A DNA stretch of 64,000 nucleotides from Candidatus Poribacteria bacterium (GCA_022824265.1 JAJEAG010000056.1:1-64000), one strand, 5' to 3'; shown: positions 1 to 9,097, counted from the first letter of the stretch. A program made the numbers and translations. Notes: a model not told the origin generated them from the letters alone.

Positions 1-3
1 ATT

Positions 4-75
4 TTTCACCTCAAATGGCGTATTTTTTAAGGTGAAATATAGCAGATATAGCGCGAAAAATCACGCTATATCTGC
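4..75. repeat. Two consecutive hairpins at the window edge
   Basis: Two stem-loops follow each other. The first pairs TTTCACCT (4-11) with AGGTGAAA (30-37). The second is a perfect 12-bp stem, GCAGATATAGCG (42-53) with CGCTATATCTGC (64-75), around an A-rich loop. Neither is followed by a clean T-run, so they are more likely an interspersed palindromic repeat or the tail of an upstream gene's 3' region than a standard terminator. What lies to the left is not visible. Confidence 0.6.
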
Positions 76-85
76 ATATTCACAA

Positions 86-139
86 ATATTAACGATTGTA
101 ATAAAAAATGACTAAAATACCTAAAACTAAATAACCCTG
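86..139. repeat. Diverged right end of a TIR element (family A)
   Basis: This stretch resembles the right ends of the elements at 6148-6309 and 58915-59174. It shares the ATTAACG...TTGT core, the ATAAAA(A)ATG block and the terminal CCTAAAACTAAATARCCCTG. A left end would lie outside the window. It is probably an old copy or a solo end. Confidence 0.55.
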
Positions 140-156
140 TAACATACCTTTTTCAC

Positions 157-186
157 TTGACATACAGCATACGATTTACTTAAAAT
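157..186 (+). promoter_or_regulatory. Sigma70-type promoter for tyrA-cmk-plsC
   Basis: TTGACA (157-162), an 18-bp spacer, then TAAAAT (181-186). The predicted transcription start near 193 leaves a leader of about 24 nt carrying an AGAAAGAAG purine tract before the tyrA ATG at 217. Confidence 0.6.
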
Positions 187-216
187 AGAAAGAAGACTGT
201 AAATGGAAATCCTGAA

Positions 217-1155
217 ATGTCTACTGACAACAAACCGCAATTTACCACACTTGATATAGCCGAACTTACACGGATTACGATATGGGGTGTCGGTTTAATT
301 GGTGGTTCACTTGGGTTGGCACTAAAGAAGTTTGGATTCAAAGGTCAAATCGCCGGTTTGGGACGAAACATTGGTAGACTTGAAAATGCACTACAACAAA
401 ATGCAGCTGATTTCGTCACAACAGATATAGAAGAAGGTATTTACAACTGTGATATAGTCGTTCTGTGTGTACCCGTTGACTTAGTACCAGAATTTGTAAA
501 TAGAATTATTGATGTCGTAGGAACACAAGAAAAAGGCATCGTTGTGACAGATGTAGGAAGCACAAAGTCTGAATTGGTCCATACAGTTCAGCAACATATT
601 CAATCAGCGAAGACACATAGTGTGTCGTTTGTCGGTGGACATCCGATGGCAGGTTCACACGAAACGGGTGTCGGTGCGGCACGTGCAAATCTTTTTGAAA
701 AGGCTAAGTGTCTTATAACACCTACAAATGACACTGATAATGATGCTCTACAGTTGGTAAAGAACCTTTGGGATTTTGTCGGTGCTATTCCATATCAATG
801 CACACCAGAAGTTCATGATTTACTCATCGGGACTGCGAGTCATTTACCACATCTAATAGCAAGTCTACTCGCAAATACAGTGGCAGAAATGGAAATTCCA
901 GAGGGAAAGGCATTAGAATTTACTGCTACCGGTTTTCGAGATTCTACAAGAATTGCTGCTGGGTCTCCTGAATTATGGACAGGTATTTTCATGCAGAACA
1001 GAGATGTCATGTTATCTCTAATTGACTCTTTCATTGGAAATATGAATGAAATCAAGACTTTGCTACAGAACAGTGATATTACAGAAATAGAACGTATACT
1101 CGTTGACGCGCAAGATATTGTATTGAAACATAGAAACTCATTAGGAGAGAAATGA
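217..1155 (+). CDS. tyrA: Prephenate/arogenate dehydrogenase
   Basis: Oxidative decarboxylation step of tyrosine biosynthesis, NAD(P)-dependent and cytosolic. The 312-aa product has the Rossmann motif GVGLIGGSLG at about residues 24-33, typical of TyrA, followed by the GGHPMAGSHETG substrate loop around residues 140-151 that marks prephenate dehydrogenases. There is no chorismate mutase or ACT domain, so this is the short monofunctional form. The start at 217 sits 24 nt after a predicted promoter start. The stop overlaps the cmk start by 4 nt (ATGA), so the two genes are probably translationally coupled. Prephenate versus arogenate preference cannot be read from the sequence. Confidence 0.93.
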   Translation: MSTDNKPQFTTLDIAELTRITIWGVGLIGGSLGLALKKFGFKGQIAGLGRNIGRLENALQQNAADFVTTDIEEGIYNCDIVVLCVPVDLVPEFVNRIIDVVGTQEKGIVVTDVGSTKSELVHTVQQHIQSAKTHSVSFVGGHPMAGSHETGVGAARANLFEKAKCLITPTNDTDNDALQLVKNLWDFVGAIPYQCTPEVHDLLIGTASHLPHLIASLLANTVAEMEIPEGKALEFTATGFRDSTRIAAGSPELWTGIFMQNRDVMLSLIDSFIGNMNEIKTLLQNSDITEIERILVDAQDIVLKHRNSLGEK

Positions 1156-1826
1156 CAAAAATTGCACCTCGTGTAACGATTGCAATGGATGGTCCAGCAG
1201 GTTCAGGGAAAAGCACTGTAGCACGACTTGTTGCGGAAAAACTCGGTTTGCTTTACCTCGATTCAGGGGCAATGTATAGAGCTGTAACGCTCCTTGCAAT
1301 ACAGAATAGTGTTGAGGAAGACATATCGACACTTATTGAACTTGTAAAAGAGTGTAATATAGACTTTAGAGATAATGGTCAGAGAATAATTCTTAATACT
1401 GAAGATGTATCTGTTCAAATTCGGAGTCCAGAGGTAAATAAATTGGTTGCGGATATCGCGAAAGTTCCTGAGATCAGACATGAAATTGTCAGACATCAAC
1501 AGAGAATCGGTGAAAATGGCAGTATCATTGCTGAGGGACGAGATTTAACAACCATAGTATTTCCCAATGCAGATTATAAATTTTACTTAGATGCCTCAGT
1601 CAAAGAGCGGGCAAAACGTAGGTTTGCTGATCTTCAAGCACAAAATGTTGATACCACGATAGATGCCGTTGAAGCAGAAATAAGTGCGCGCGATGAGAAG
1701 GATATCTCACGGAAACATAGTCCATTACGTGCAGCTGATGATGCTATACGAGTGGACACAACAGGTAAAACGATTGATGAAGTTGTAGACTTTATAGTAA
1801 AGCAAATAAAAACAAAAAACAAATGA
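1152..1826 (+). CDS. cmk: Cytidylate kinase
   Basis: Phosphorylates CMP and dCMP to the diphosphates. The 224-aa protein has the P-loop GPAGSGKST near residue 14, the YLDSGAMYRAVT substrate motif near residue 35, and the AEGRDLTTIVFPNADYKFYL segment near residue 125, all characteristic of bacterial Cmk. The C-terminal lid region (RDEKDISRKHSPL) is present. It is coupled to tyrA by a 4-nt overlap and followed 51 nt later by plsC, an order (cmk then plsC) that recurs in many bacteria. Confidence 0.95.
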   Translation: MTKIAPRVTIAMDGPAGSGKSTVARLVAEKLGLLYLDSGAMYRAVTLLAIQNSVEEDISTLIELVKECNIDFRDNGQRIILNTEDVSVQIRSPEVNKLVADIAKVPEIRHEIVRHQQRIGENGSIIAEGRDLTTIVFPNADYKFYLDASVKERAKRRFADLQAQNVDTTIDAVEAEISARDEKDISRKHSPLRAADDAIRVDTTGKTIDEVVDFIVKQIKTKNK

Positions 1827-1877
1827 GGAATCCATACTAAACGGAGGAGTAGCGAACATACGCAATTTAATATTCAC

Positions 1878-2531
1878 ATGTGGTATACCAACAACCAGTT
1901 CTGGTCCTCAAATCGAACATATCGATGGGGACATAGGATGACAAATCTGTTTTGTAAAGTGATAGGAGATCTTGAGGGATTTGGAGTGAACCATATTCCA
2001 CGTCAAGGGGGAGTATTGATTGTTGCTAATCATATCAGTTTATTGGACCCAGTAATTATCGGGTCAGCAGCGAGCCGTGAAATAAATTATATGGCACGTA
2101 GCGATGTATTCGGTGTTCCGGGTTTGGGTAGACTTATAACTGCCTTTAATGCATATCCGGTAAATAGGTGGAGTCCAGACTTAGGTGCAATACGAAAAAC
2201 TGTTTCACTCTTGAAAGAAGGAAATGCTGTTCTTATGTTTCCAGAAGGCACACGAAGTTATGATGGGAACTTAGGAAAAGCAAGTGACGGTGCTTGTTTT
2301 ATTGCACATAGGGCAAATGTACCTACTATCCCTGTTTTCCACAATGGTGCAGAAAAGTTATTACCTCGTGGTAGTATGCGTCTTCGACGGGCAAAACTGA
2401 CTGTCCGATTTGGTGAACCGATAGATTTTTCGGGTATAGAAGAAACTAATGTTAAACGTGAAATGTATCAACAGATGGGAGTTAGAATGATAGATTCAAT
2501 CACACAACTACGTGATTCTCCCTTTGATTAG
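1878..2531 (+). CDS. plsC: 1-acyl-sn-glycerol-3-phosphate acyltransferase
   Basis: Acylates lysophosphatidic acid to phosphatidic acid at the inner membrane. The catalytic HX4D box appears as NHISLLDP near residue 52, with the FPEGTRS substrate motif near residue 122 and a later VPTIPVF block, the standard order for PlsC-type enzymes. The start is uncertain. ATG 1878 gives 217 aa but lacks a close Shine-Dalgarno (the GGAGGAG at 1843 is too far). ATG 1938 (MTNLFCKV) is an alternative that would remove 20 poorly conserved residues. It is third in the tyrA operon and convergent with ychF. Confidence 0.85.
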   Translation: MWYTNNQFWSSNRTYRWGHRMTNLFCKVIGDLEGFGVNHIPRQGGVLIVANHISLLDPVIIGSAASREINYMARSDVFGVPGLGRLITAFNAYPVNRWSPDLGAIRKTVSLLKEGNAVLMFPEGTRSYDGNLGKASDGACFIAHRANVPTIPVFHNGAEKLLPRGSMRLRRAKLTVRFGEPIDFSGIEETNVKREMYQQMGVRMIDSITQLRDSPFD

Positions 2532-2588
2532 ATTAAGTGTGCCACCTCTATGTAACTTGTAGGTGATCGTCCGAACTGTATGATCAAA

Positions 2589-3704
2589 TCAATTTGTAGG
2601 ATTTGCTAATATATTTAAAACATCACCTTCCTGAACCTGATAAGTTTTTCCCTCCGTCCTCAACAATCCTTTACTTCTTGCTTGTGTGTAGCTTCCACAC
2701 TCAGTTAAATCTTTCCAGTTAATACACTCTGAACGTATAAATCCCTGTTCAAAATCTGTATGAATCAAACCCGCTGCTTCAACAGCAGTTTGTCCTTTAC
2801 GGAGTGTCCAAGCTCTTGCTTCTTTTTCTCCACCAGTAAAAAACGTAATTAACCCCATGAGTTGATAAGATGTCTGTATAAACCTGTCTAAAGCAGATTG
2901 ATTCAACCCCATTTCGACCATAAAGATTTGTGCGTCATCAGGGTCAAGTTGTGCAATTTCCATTTCCAATTGGGCTGCAAGAATAATTACCGCTGTCTGT
3001 TCCTGAGTTTCAAAGTCAGAAAATCGTTTATATATGTTATCAATATCTTGTAGTTGGTCTTCACTGATGTTAATGATGAGCAAAAGTGGTTTTTGTGATA
3101 AGAACCCGTACCCCCGTATGAGTTTTTCGTCGGCATCTGAAATTTCCAGTGAACGGAGCGGCTTTCCATCCTCAAGAGTTTGTTTATATGTTTCCAATAC
3201 TCTAAATTCATTCTGATATTCAGGAGTTTTCTGGTTTTGCAGTAGTTTTTCTAATCTGTTGAGACGTCCTTCAATTATTTGTAAATCTGCGAATGTGAAC
3301 TCCAAATTTACAGATTCTATATCTCTTTCACCATCAACATTTCCATCAACATGTGGCACAGTTTCGTCTTCAAATAATCTAACCACGTGCGCAAGCGCAT
3401 CAACAGTACGGAGTTCTGCAAGAACTCCCGCATTTAATTCAAGATTGTCAGGACGATCAACATTAGGATTCCTTGCCGATTGCGTAGTACCGCCAGCATC
3501 TATGTAATCAATAGTTGCAGGTACCATCTTATTACACTGAAATACCTTTGTCAATGGTTCCAGACGATCATCTGGAACAGAAACAGTGCTAAGATTATAC
3601 TGTTTGTTACTGGTATAATCACCAACAACTGCGTTTGATTGTGCTAATGCATTGAAAACTGACGTTTTTCCTACGTGCGGTCTTCCTACTATACCAATTC
3701 TCAT
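2589..3704 (-). CDS. ychF: YchF/OLA1-type Obg-like ATPase
   Basis: P-loop NTPase of the YchF/OLA1 family, ribosome-associated and ATP-preferring. The 371-aa protein has the Walker A segment GRPHVGKTSVF at the N-terminus, a D-x-x-G switch (DAGG near residue 70), the family-specific N-x-x-E base-recognition motif (NISE near residue 213) in place of NKxD, and a C-terminal TGS-like region with FIRSECINWKDL. It is unusual in that the switch region reads DYIDAGGTTQSA where canonical YchF has DIAGLVxGAS, and the P-loop is GRPHVGKT rather than GLPNVGKS. It may be a divergent paralogue. It stands alone, convergent with plsC. Confidence 0.8.
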   Translation of the reverse strand: MRIGIVGRPHVGKTSVFNALAQSNAVVGDYTSNKQYNLSTVSVPDDRLEPLTKVFQCNKMVPATIDYIDAGGTTQSARNPNVDRPDNLELNAGVLAELRTVDALAHVVRLFEDETVPHVDGNVDGERDIESVNLEFTFADLQIIEGRLNRLEKLLQNQKTPEYQNEFRVLETYKQTLEDGKPLRSLEISDADEKLIRGYGFLSQKPLLLIINISEDQLQDIDNIYKRFSDFETQEQTAVIILAAQLEMEIAQLDPDDAQIFMVEMGLNQSALDRFIQTSYQLMGLITFFTGGEKEARAWTLRKGQTAVEAAGLIHTDFEQGFIRSECINWKDLTECGSYTQARSKGLLRTEGKTYQVQEGDVLNILANPTN

Positions 3705-3761
3705 GTTAGTTTCGTTTTCTTATTTATGGGTTGTGTAAATTAGCATATAACACGATATAGA

Positions 3762-3790
3762 TTGACATCATTCATTGAAAATGCTAATAT
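3762..3790 (+). promoter_or_regulatory. Sigma70-type promoter
   Basis: TTGACA (3762-3767), a 17-bp spacer, TAATAT (3785-3790), about 50 nt before the ATG at 3839. Close to consensus. It would drive the membrane protein and the following methyltransferase. Confidence 0.6.
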
Positions 3791-3838
3791 ATCTCAGTAG
3801 TGATAATTGCGAAAAATATAATATGAGGTATATCCTAA

Positions 3839-4219
3839 ATGTCTTCAGAAAAACCTAATTGGAAACGGCATCTTACCAAAGCATTGGTAATTCTATTAAT
3901 ATTCATGGTTTGTTTAGCGATCTTGCAGTGGTTTATTATCCAAGCACTTTTCGGGTTTGGTACAAAAATGGTAATGGAAGCTATGGTTAGACAAGCACCA
4001 GAAGGTGTAAACCGTGATGATATAATCATGACTTTTGAAAGAGTTAAAGGTAGAGCGCAACAACTACCGTTCAGTTTTATCGCTGGGAAAATCAACCTAC
4101 GGAAAGTCAAAAATGCAGGTGATTTTGCTATCGCAGCGAATACAGATGAAAGTTGGACCGCAGAGGAAATAAATGCGCTTTTAAGTCTATTAAATGCTTC
4201 TGTCGGTTACAAACAGTAA
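3839..4219 (+). CDS. Small single-pass membrane protein, function unknown
   Basis: A 126-aa protein with a basic N-terminus (KPNWKRHLTK), one strong hydrophobic helix at about residues 15-38, and a soluble C-terminal part ending in a segment resembling a helical hairpin (WTAEEINALLSLLN). I do not recognise the family. It lies 18 nt upstream of a methyltransferase and shares its predicted promoter, so the two are likely co-transcribed. Topology is predicted N-in with the soluble part outside. Confidence 0.6.
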   Translation: MSSEKPNWKRHLTKALVILLIFMVCLAILQWFIIQALFGFGTKMVMEAMVRQAPEGVNRDDIIMTFERVKGRAQQLPFSFIAGKINLRKVKNAGDFAIAANTDESWTAEEINALLSLLNASVGYKQ

Positions 4220-4237
4220 ATTGAGAATTTGATCTAA

Positions 4238-4990
4238 ATGTTACAAACACCGCCATACGAAAAATTTGCTTATGCTTATGACCAGATGATGAGGAACGTC
4301 AACTATATTAGATGGGGCGATTATATTGAGTTATTATTCAAGAAATATAGTTGTGAACCTCAAACAATCCTTGATGTTGCCTGTGGCACGGGTGCTTTAA
4401 CGCTCTTATTAGCCTCAAGAGGATATCAGATGTCCGGTTTAGATAGAGCAAACGGTATGCTGCAGGTTGCACGTGAAAAGACAGCAGAACAACAATTGCA
4501 GATAGATTTTCATCAAGGAGATATGCTAAATTTCCAGTTAGATCGTCAGTTTGATACTGTTCTATGTACCTACGATAGTATCAACTATGCATCTGATGAA
4601 GATGAACTTATGAGTACATTTAAGTCAGTATCACATCATCTTGCACCAGACGGTCTATTTATTTTTGATGTTACCACTGAACGTAATATCGTAGAACATT
4701 TTCACAATAAGACTTTTTCAGAAAACCACCAAGATTATTCCTACATTTGGAAGAATAACTACCTCACACATTCAAAGTTGTGCAGAACCTTCTTGACCTT
4801 TTTTATTCGGGAAGGTGATTTGTTCAGACGTTATGAAGAAGTACATCACCAACGGATTTATGAGGTGTCTACGGTACACGAACTACTGAAGGCAACAGGT
4901 TATAAAATGCTTAGTGCTTATGACATGTATACAATTAATCGGTGGAACCGTTTTTCAGACCGTATTAATTTCACCGCACAACTTGCGTAG
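4238..4990 (+). CDS. Class I SAM-dependent methyltransferase
   Basis: A 250-aa cytosolic methyltransferase. Motif I (DVACGTGALT) lies at about residues 46-55 and the acidic ribose-binding position (SGLD) about 20 residues later. Motif II/III is represented by HQGDMLNF and FDTVLCTYDSINY. The substrate is not evident; the fold is of the small-molecule, UbiE/BioC-like type. It follows the membrane protein by 18 nt and is convergent with the leuB-type gene. Confidence 0.8.
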   Translation: MLQTPPYEKFAYAYDQMMRNVNYIRWGDYIELLFKKYSCEPQTILDVACGTGALTLLLASRGYQMSGLDRANGMLQVAREKTAEQQLQIDFHQGDMLNFQLDRQFDTVLCTYDSINYASDEDELMSTFKSVSHHLAPDGLFIFDVTTERNIVEHFHNKTFSENHQDYSYIWKNNYLTHSKLCRTFLTFFIREGDLFRRYEEVHHQRIYEVSTVHELLKATGYKMLSAYDMYTINRWNRFSDRINFTAQLA

Positions 4991-5005
4991 AACCTTAGGC
5001 TTAGT

Positions 5006-6058
5006 CTATAAACCTTCTGCTATGAGGTCTCCGACTTCTTCTGTCGTATAACCCATACGTCCTGCCCCGAGGTCTTTTATTTTGCCACTACCGAGTAAAT
5101 TACTAATCGAACTTTCAACTTTATCAGCAGATTCAGCGTATCCAAGATGGTCTAACATCATTCCCGCTGCACCAATAGCTGCAATCGGGTTAATCTGATT
5201 TTTTCCAGTATAACGTGGCGCAGAACCGTGTATTGGTTCAAACATTGCAACACTCTCTGGGTTCAAATTACCTGAAGCGGCGACTCCCATTCCACCTTGA
5301 ATCATTGCTCCAAGGTCTGTAATTATGTCACCGAACATATTACAGGTCACAATTACATCAAACCATTCAGGATTTTTTACCATCCACATAGTTGTCGCAT
5401 CAACAAACGCATATTCCTTTTTGATATCAGTATAATCTTCACCGACTTCATCAAAAACCCGTCTCCACAAGTCGTGGGCGTATGTAAGGACATTCGCTTT
5501 ATCACATAAAGTCAAGGTGTTTTCTTTATTGCGTTTCCGTGTGAGTTCAAAGGCATAGCGGATACATCGTTCAACACCTTTATAGGTGTTTATCATTTCC
5601 TGAATAACTACTTCATCGCGTGTCCCGCGTTTTAAAAATCCTCCAATACCAGAGTATAAACCCTCAGTATTTTCACGAACGATAATAAAATCAATGTCTT
5701 CTGGTCCTTTATCCTTCAACGGTGTTGGCACACCAGGATAGAGTTTGACTGGTCGTAGGTTAATATAGAGATCGAGTTCAAAACGAACCTTTAGTAAAAT
5801 ACCTTGTTCCAAAATACCGGGTTTTACATCTGGGTGTCCAATTGCCCCGAGATAAATAGCATCAAGTCCACGCAATTCTTCAAGTACTGAATCAGGTAAC
5901 ACTTCTCCAGTTGCCAGATATCTGTCTCCACCGACATCGTATTCAACTGTTTCATACTTTATCCCTTCTTGTGCAGCAGCTGCCCCGAAGACCTTCATTG
6001 CCTCACGCGTTACTTCGGGGCCAATTCCATCGCCAGGGATAAGACCGATTTTATACAT
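5006..6058 (-). CDS. leuB: Isopropylmalate/isocitrate dehydrogenase family, probably leuB
   Basis: NAD-dependent decarboxylating beta-hydroxyacid dehydrogenase. The N-terminal [10 protein letters not shown] motif, the [12 protein letters not shown] substrate helix and the C-terminal [14 protein letters not shown] cofactor region are clear. The start at 6058 (MYKIGLIPG) is chosen over an in-frame upstream ATG at 6130 because GGAGGAAAT lies just before it. The phosphorylation-loop segment reads [11 protein letters not shown], which occurs in archaeal-type LeuB but also in isocitrate, homoisocitrate and tartrate dehydrogenases, so substrate assignment is moderate. No other leu genes are nearby. 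A TIR element lies about 90 bp upstream. Confidence 0.78.
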   Translation of the reverse strand: MYKIGLIPGDGIGPEVTREAMKVFGAAAAQEGIKYETVEYDVGGDRYLATGEVLPDSVLEELRGLDAIYLGAIGHPDVKPGILEQGILLKVRFELDLYINLRPVKLYPGVPTPLKDKGPEDIDFIIVRENTEGLYSGIGGFLKRGTRDEVVIQEMINTYKGVERCIRYAFELTRKRNKENTLTLCDKANVLTYAHDLWRRVFDEVGEDYTDIKKEYAFVDATTMWMVKNPEWFDVIVTCNMFGDIITDLGAMIQGGMGVAASGNLNPESVAMFEPIHGSAPRYTGKNQINPIAAIGAAGMMLDHLGYAESADKVESSISNLLGSGKIKDLGAGRMGYTTEEVGDLIAEGL

Positions 6059-6147
6059 ATATTTCCTCCATAAGATTGAGTCTATTTTCTTGACGCCTTC
6101 TATTGTAACACATCTGATATGATATTGCAAATTTGGTGTGTGTTTAG

Positions 6148-6309
6148 CAGGGTTATTTAGTTTTATAAATTTCTTGTTGACGAGTTGGACTAATAGTTAG
6201 GATTTTATCCTTGCATACTACCCTGTTGAGTTTCCAAGTAACACCTTACGACACTACATTAACGTTTGTGATAAAATGCATCAGAAAAACCTAAAACTAA
6301 ATAGCCCTG
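6148..6309. mobile_element. MITE-like TIR element, family A (162 bp)
   Basis: The ends are imperfect inverted repeats, CAGGGTTATTTAGTTTTA at the left and TAAAACTAAATAGCCCTG at the right. The same ends and most of the interior recur at 58915-59174, and a diverged right end occurs at 86-139. There is no coding capacity and no obvious target-site duplication. This is consistent with a non-autonomous element mobilised by a transposase not in the window. Confidence 0.75.
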
Positions 6310-6323
6310 ATACTGCATAATCG

Positions 6324-6396
6324 GAGTTGCTTTTTCTGATGGATTCTGATATAATAATTAGATAAGTAAGAACATCAGAAAAGCAACTCGTTTTTT
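6324..6396 (+). terminator. Long inverted repeat with T-run
   Basis: GAGTTGCTTTTTCTGATG (6324-6341) pairs with CATCAGAAAAGCAACTC (6373-6389), 17 pairs with one extra T in the left arm, and is followed by TTTTTT (6391-6396). It can act as an intrinsic terminator. The loop contains a promoter-like TATAAT. Confidence 0.55.
6328..6355 (+). promoter_or_regulatory. Promoter-like sequence within the hairpin
   Basis: TTGCTT (6328-6333), a 16-bp spacer, TATAAT (6350-6355). A transcript from about 6362 would run into the terminator at 6406-6432, giving an RNA of roughly 70 nt. It overlaps the left arm and loop of the inverted repeat. Confidence 0.35.
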
Positions 6397-6405
6397 GTGT
6401 TCAAT

Positions 6406-6432
6406 TAGGGGGTAATAACCCCCTATTTTTTT
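6406..6432 (+). terminator. Rho-independent terminator
   Basis: A perfect stem TAGGGGG (6406-6412) / CCCCCTA (6419-6425) with loop TAATAA, followed directly by seven T residues. It is a textbook intrinsic terminator, yet no annotated plus-strand gene ends just before it. Confidence 0.8.
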
Positions 6433-6778
6433 ATCTTTTTATCTATATTATGTTATATAAACTCTATCTACACAAAAGTTTATTACACTCTTTTAAACAT
6501 TTTTATTCAAGTCCAAAACAACTAATTCCGTTAATTTTTACAATATTTTTCTTACAATTTATTTTGTTAGTCTATTGTATCTATGTCCTGGTTGCGGAAG
6601 AAAAGATTGATGACGTAATCGCTGCAATTAATAAGTGAAGAAATACTTGAAAGATCGATTACACATCATATTTGACAGAACACCGTAAATAGTATCTGAT
6701 GTGCGTCAACGCGAAGTCGTCTAAAACGATAAGAACGGTTATTCAAGAAATCCTTAGTCAAATACAAAGAGGTTATTT

Positions 6779-8797
6779 ATGGAAAACCAAAAATCCTCAA
6801 TTGCTGCGCCAATAGGATCATTCAAAGGAGATGTAACAACTTGGTCACTCCCTGAAGGTGCGATTGCGCGCTTGGGGCGGGGAAGTGAACCTAAAATGGC
6901 ATTCTCACCTGATGGGCAGTACCTTGTCGTTGGTACCTGCATAGGACTCTGGTTATATGACCTGAATAAACTATCCCCAATCGCACTTTGGGAAGTGGAT
7001 CAAGGATTTGTAGAATCTGTCACCTTTTCTACAAACGGAAAATGGATAGCTGCCAGTTTCGCAGGTCGAATACTCAAGATTTTGGATGTCCAGAATGGTA
7101 TATGCTTGACACAGGTTAAATTAGAGACTTACGTAGATAGTGTGACTTTTTCCTATGATAACCGGTATATCGCAGTTGCTTATTGTGGCTATAGTAGTTC
7201 TCCTGTCGTTGAAGTCTGGCATGCGGCAACCGGAAAACCGTATGCAAAATTCACTGTGGACGCTGAAAGAGCAAGTATGTACCGACCTATTAGTTTCTCG
7301 CATGATACTCGGATGATTGCGTCTACTTGTATGTCCGCTACCACTGAGGGGGCAGATTCAATAATAGTGTGGAATATGGAATGCAGGGAACAAATTGCGT
7401 GTCTCACAAGACACACTCGTTGTGTAATTATTCTTTGCTTTTCACCGTGTGGACAGTATCTTGCATCTGGTGGAGAAGATGGCACCGTGTACGTATGGGA
7501 TGTTAACACTTGGCAACAAGCAAAAGAATATACGGATTATGGTGAAGTATACGGTATTACGCCATCGTATTCACCAGATGGTATTATCCGTGCGGTGATA
7601 GATACTCATGATGAAACAGGTCCTGCTACTATTTCTGTCCTTGACCTTGAAAGCGGAGAACAACTTTACACGGATCAGGTATGGGGTAATACTATAGATT
7701 TTTCCTACACTGGTGATTGGGGCAACAATGTAGTTTTTTCAAACGGTTCCCAACTTGCTTACGAATGCCGACATGAAATGATCAATGTATGGACTGCTGA
7801 CAATCCTGTCAAGCGTCAATTTGTGCATTCGCCTATCTCGTTTCCAACATCAATGTTCTTCTCGCACGATGGAAAAACATTGGCAGTGCAACATCATCAT
7901 GAAGGTGTTATGTTATGGGATATTGAAAGTAAACGTTCGCGTCCAGCGGTTAAAGTGGAATCTGTAGGGAAAAATCAGTTTTTATATAAAACCAATATTG
8001 GTAAACTCCATGTCGTAAGTATCATAAATGACACTGTTAGACTATGGGAAGCAGATGGAAATGGAATACCACTTATTGAAGGAACTGGACACAAATACTG
8101 GAGTGCAGTTCCCGCATTAGCACCAACAGGAAACCTTTTTGCGTATACTGGCGAGGATGGCACCGTACAGGTGTGGGATGTGCAGAGTGGAAAGAAACTT
8201 CATGTATTCACTCATCCTCTTGAACCAAGTGATAACGACGATGATGAAGATGATGGTGATTGTATTTATGAGTTGGAATTCAGTCAGGATGGAAAATTAC
8301 TTGTAAGTGAATCAAAATCTCGAACTTTTAAACTGTGGGATATGGAACTGGGTCAAGAGATAGAATTGTTACCAAGTGGTAGAATTACCGGATTCCGATT
8401 TTGCAGTTGTGGACAGCACATTGTTTGCTTTGGAGATGAAGAAATTCCAAATTGGGATATTATCAACAGAGAATTCTGTAAGGATGATACATGTATGTAT
8501 GAATCGAAAAAGTATGCAATTGAATCAAGATTGTCCAAACCTCAGGAATGTGATTATTTGGATAAACCTGTGTATTCTTCATGTGGGAACTACATTGCGA
8601 GTATAGCATCTTGGAACAAGGATTTAAAGAGGTATCCAATCGGTCTGTGGGAAGTTGAGAGTGGGAAACATCTTGTTACTTTTAGTGGACATGTTTCTGA
8701 TGTGAATGAAATTGCAATCTCTCCAGACAATAAACTATTAGCCAGTGCGAGTCATGATGGTACTATCCTGCTTTGGGATCTTACATTGTATCTTTGA
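6779..8797 (+). CDS. Double-propeller WD40 protein
   Basis: A 672-aa protein made almost wholly of WD40 repeats. I count 14 WD-type blade ends, which fits two seven-bladed beta-propellers. It has no signal peptide or membrane segment, so it is predicted cytosolic. It opens with the LPEGAIARLGRG motif near residue 24 that also heads most paralogues in this cluster. An acidic D/E-rich insertion lies between blades 10 and 11 (nucleotides about 8222-8260). It is a close full-length paralogue of the gene at 11907. No enzymatic domain is seen; the likely role is as a protein-binding scaffold or sensor. An AGAGG 6 nt upstream of the ATG supports the start. Confidence 0.85.
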   Translation: MENQKSSIAAPIGSFKGDVTTWSLPEGAIARLGRGSEPKMAFSPDGQYLVVGTCIGLWLYDLNKLSPIALWEVDQGFVESVTFSTNGKWIAASFAGRILKILDVQNGICLTQVKLETYVDSVTFSYDNRYIAVAYCGYSSSPVVEVWHAATGKPYAKFTVDAERASMYRPISFSHDTRMIASTCMSATTEGADSIIVWNMECREQIACLTRHTRCVIILCFSPCGQYLASGGEDGTVYVWDVNTWQQAKEYTDYGEVYGITPSYSPDGIIRAVIDTHDETGPATISVLDLESGEQLYTDQVWGNTIDFSYTGDWGNNVVFSNGSQLAYECRHEMINVWTADNPVKRQFVHSPISFPTSMFFSHDGKTLAVQHHHEGVMLWDIESKRSRPAVKVESVGKNQFLYKTNIGKLHVVSIINDTVRLWEADGNGIPLIEGTGHKYWSAVPALAPTGNLFAYTGEDGTVQVWDVQSGKKLHVFTHPLEPSDNDDDEDDGDCIYELEFSQDGKLLVSESKSRTFKLWDMELGQEIELLPSGRITGFRFCSCGQHIVCFGDEEIPNWDIINREFCKDDTCMYESKKYAIESRLSKPQECDYLDKPVYSSCGNYIASIASWNKDLKRYPIGLWEVESGKHLVTFSGHVSDVNEIAISPDNKLLASASHDGTILLWDLTLYL

Positions 8798-8830
8798 TTG
8801 TTGAAAACAAAAAAGACATAATTTTTTACC

Positions 8831-9097
8831 ATAGTTTGGACAGTTTTGAAATTGCTCATATAGTATGTTGTGGAAGCGTCTAACCATCAAACAAGTGATA
8901 ATTATACACATTTCGCCCCTCTGGGGCTCTGTGTTTGGTGAGTTACACGTTACTATACACATTCCGCCCCTCTGGGGCTGCTCTCTATTACTTCCGATAT
9001 ATGTTTTTCCGTGAGTTACAATTGCATGTAAATCTGGAGAGAAATAGAAAAACAACTGAAAACTCTATAAGCAAGGAGCATAAATTGTCCAAACTAT
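8831..9097. mobile_element. TIR element (about 267 bp) with internal direct repeats
   Basis: The terminal inverted repeats are ATAGTTTGGACAGTTT (8831-8846) and AAATTGTCCAAACTAT (9082-9097), 15 of 16 matching. Inside, a 25-bp unit occurs twice (8904-8928 and 8955-8979), each containing the hairpin GCCCC-TCT-GGGGC. There is no ORF of note. It fills most of the gap between the first WD40 gene and the sigma-WD40 gene. It differs from the family A elements. Confidence 0.65.

Larger units (their letters stand above)
6310..6778. other. Gene-free region between leuB element and WD40 array
   Basis: This stretch holds a long hairpin with an internal promoter, two terminator-like structures (described separately), and then AT-rich sequence. 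A 62-codon ORF at 6450-6638 has a hydrophobic middle but no ribosome binding site and no recognisable homology; I do not call it. The WD40 gene at 6779 has an AGAGG just upstream. A weak TTGACA at 6672 could be part of its promoter. Confidence 0.5.

Noticed and set aside
6450-6638. 62-codon ORF with a hydrophobic centre
   Set aside because: It lacks a ribosome binding site, has AT-rich composition that favours hydrophobic codons, and shows no recognisable similarity.
8904-8979. Two 25-bp direct repeats that could suggest a CRISPR array
   Set aside because: There are only two units with a 26-bp gap, inside a TIR element and without cas genes. They are better read as internal repeats of that element.
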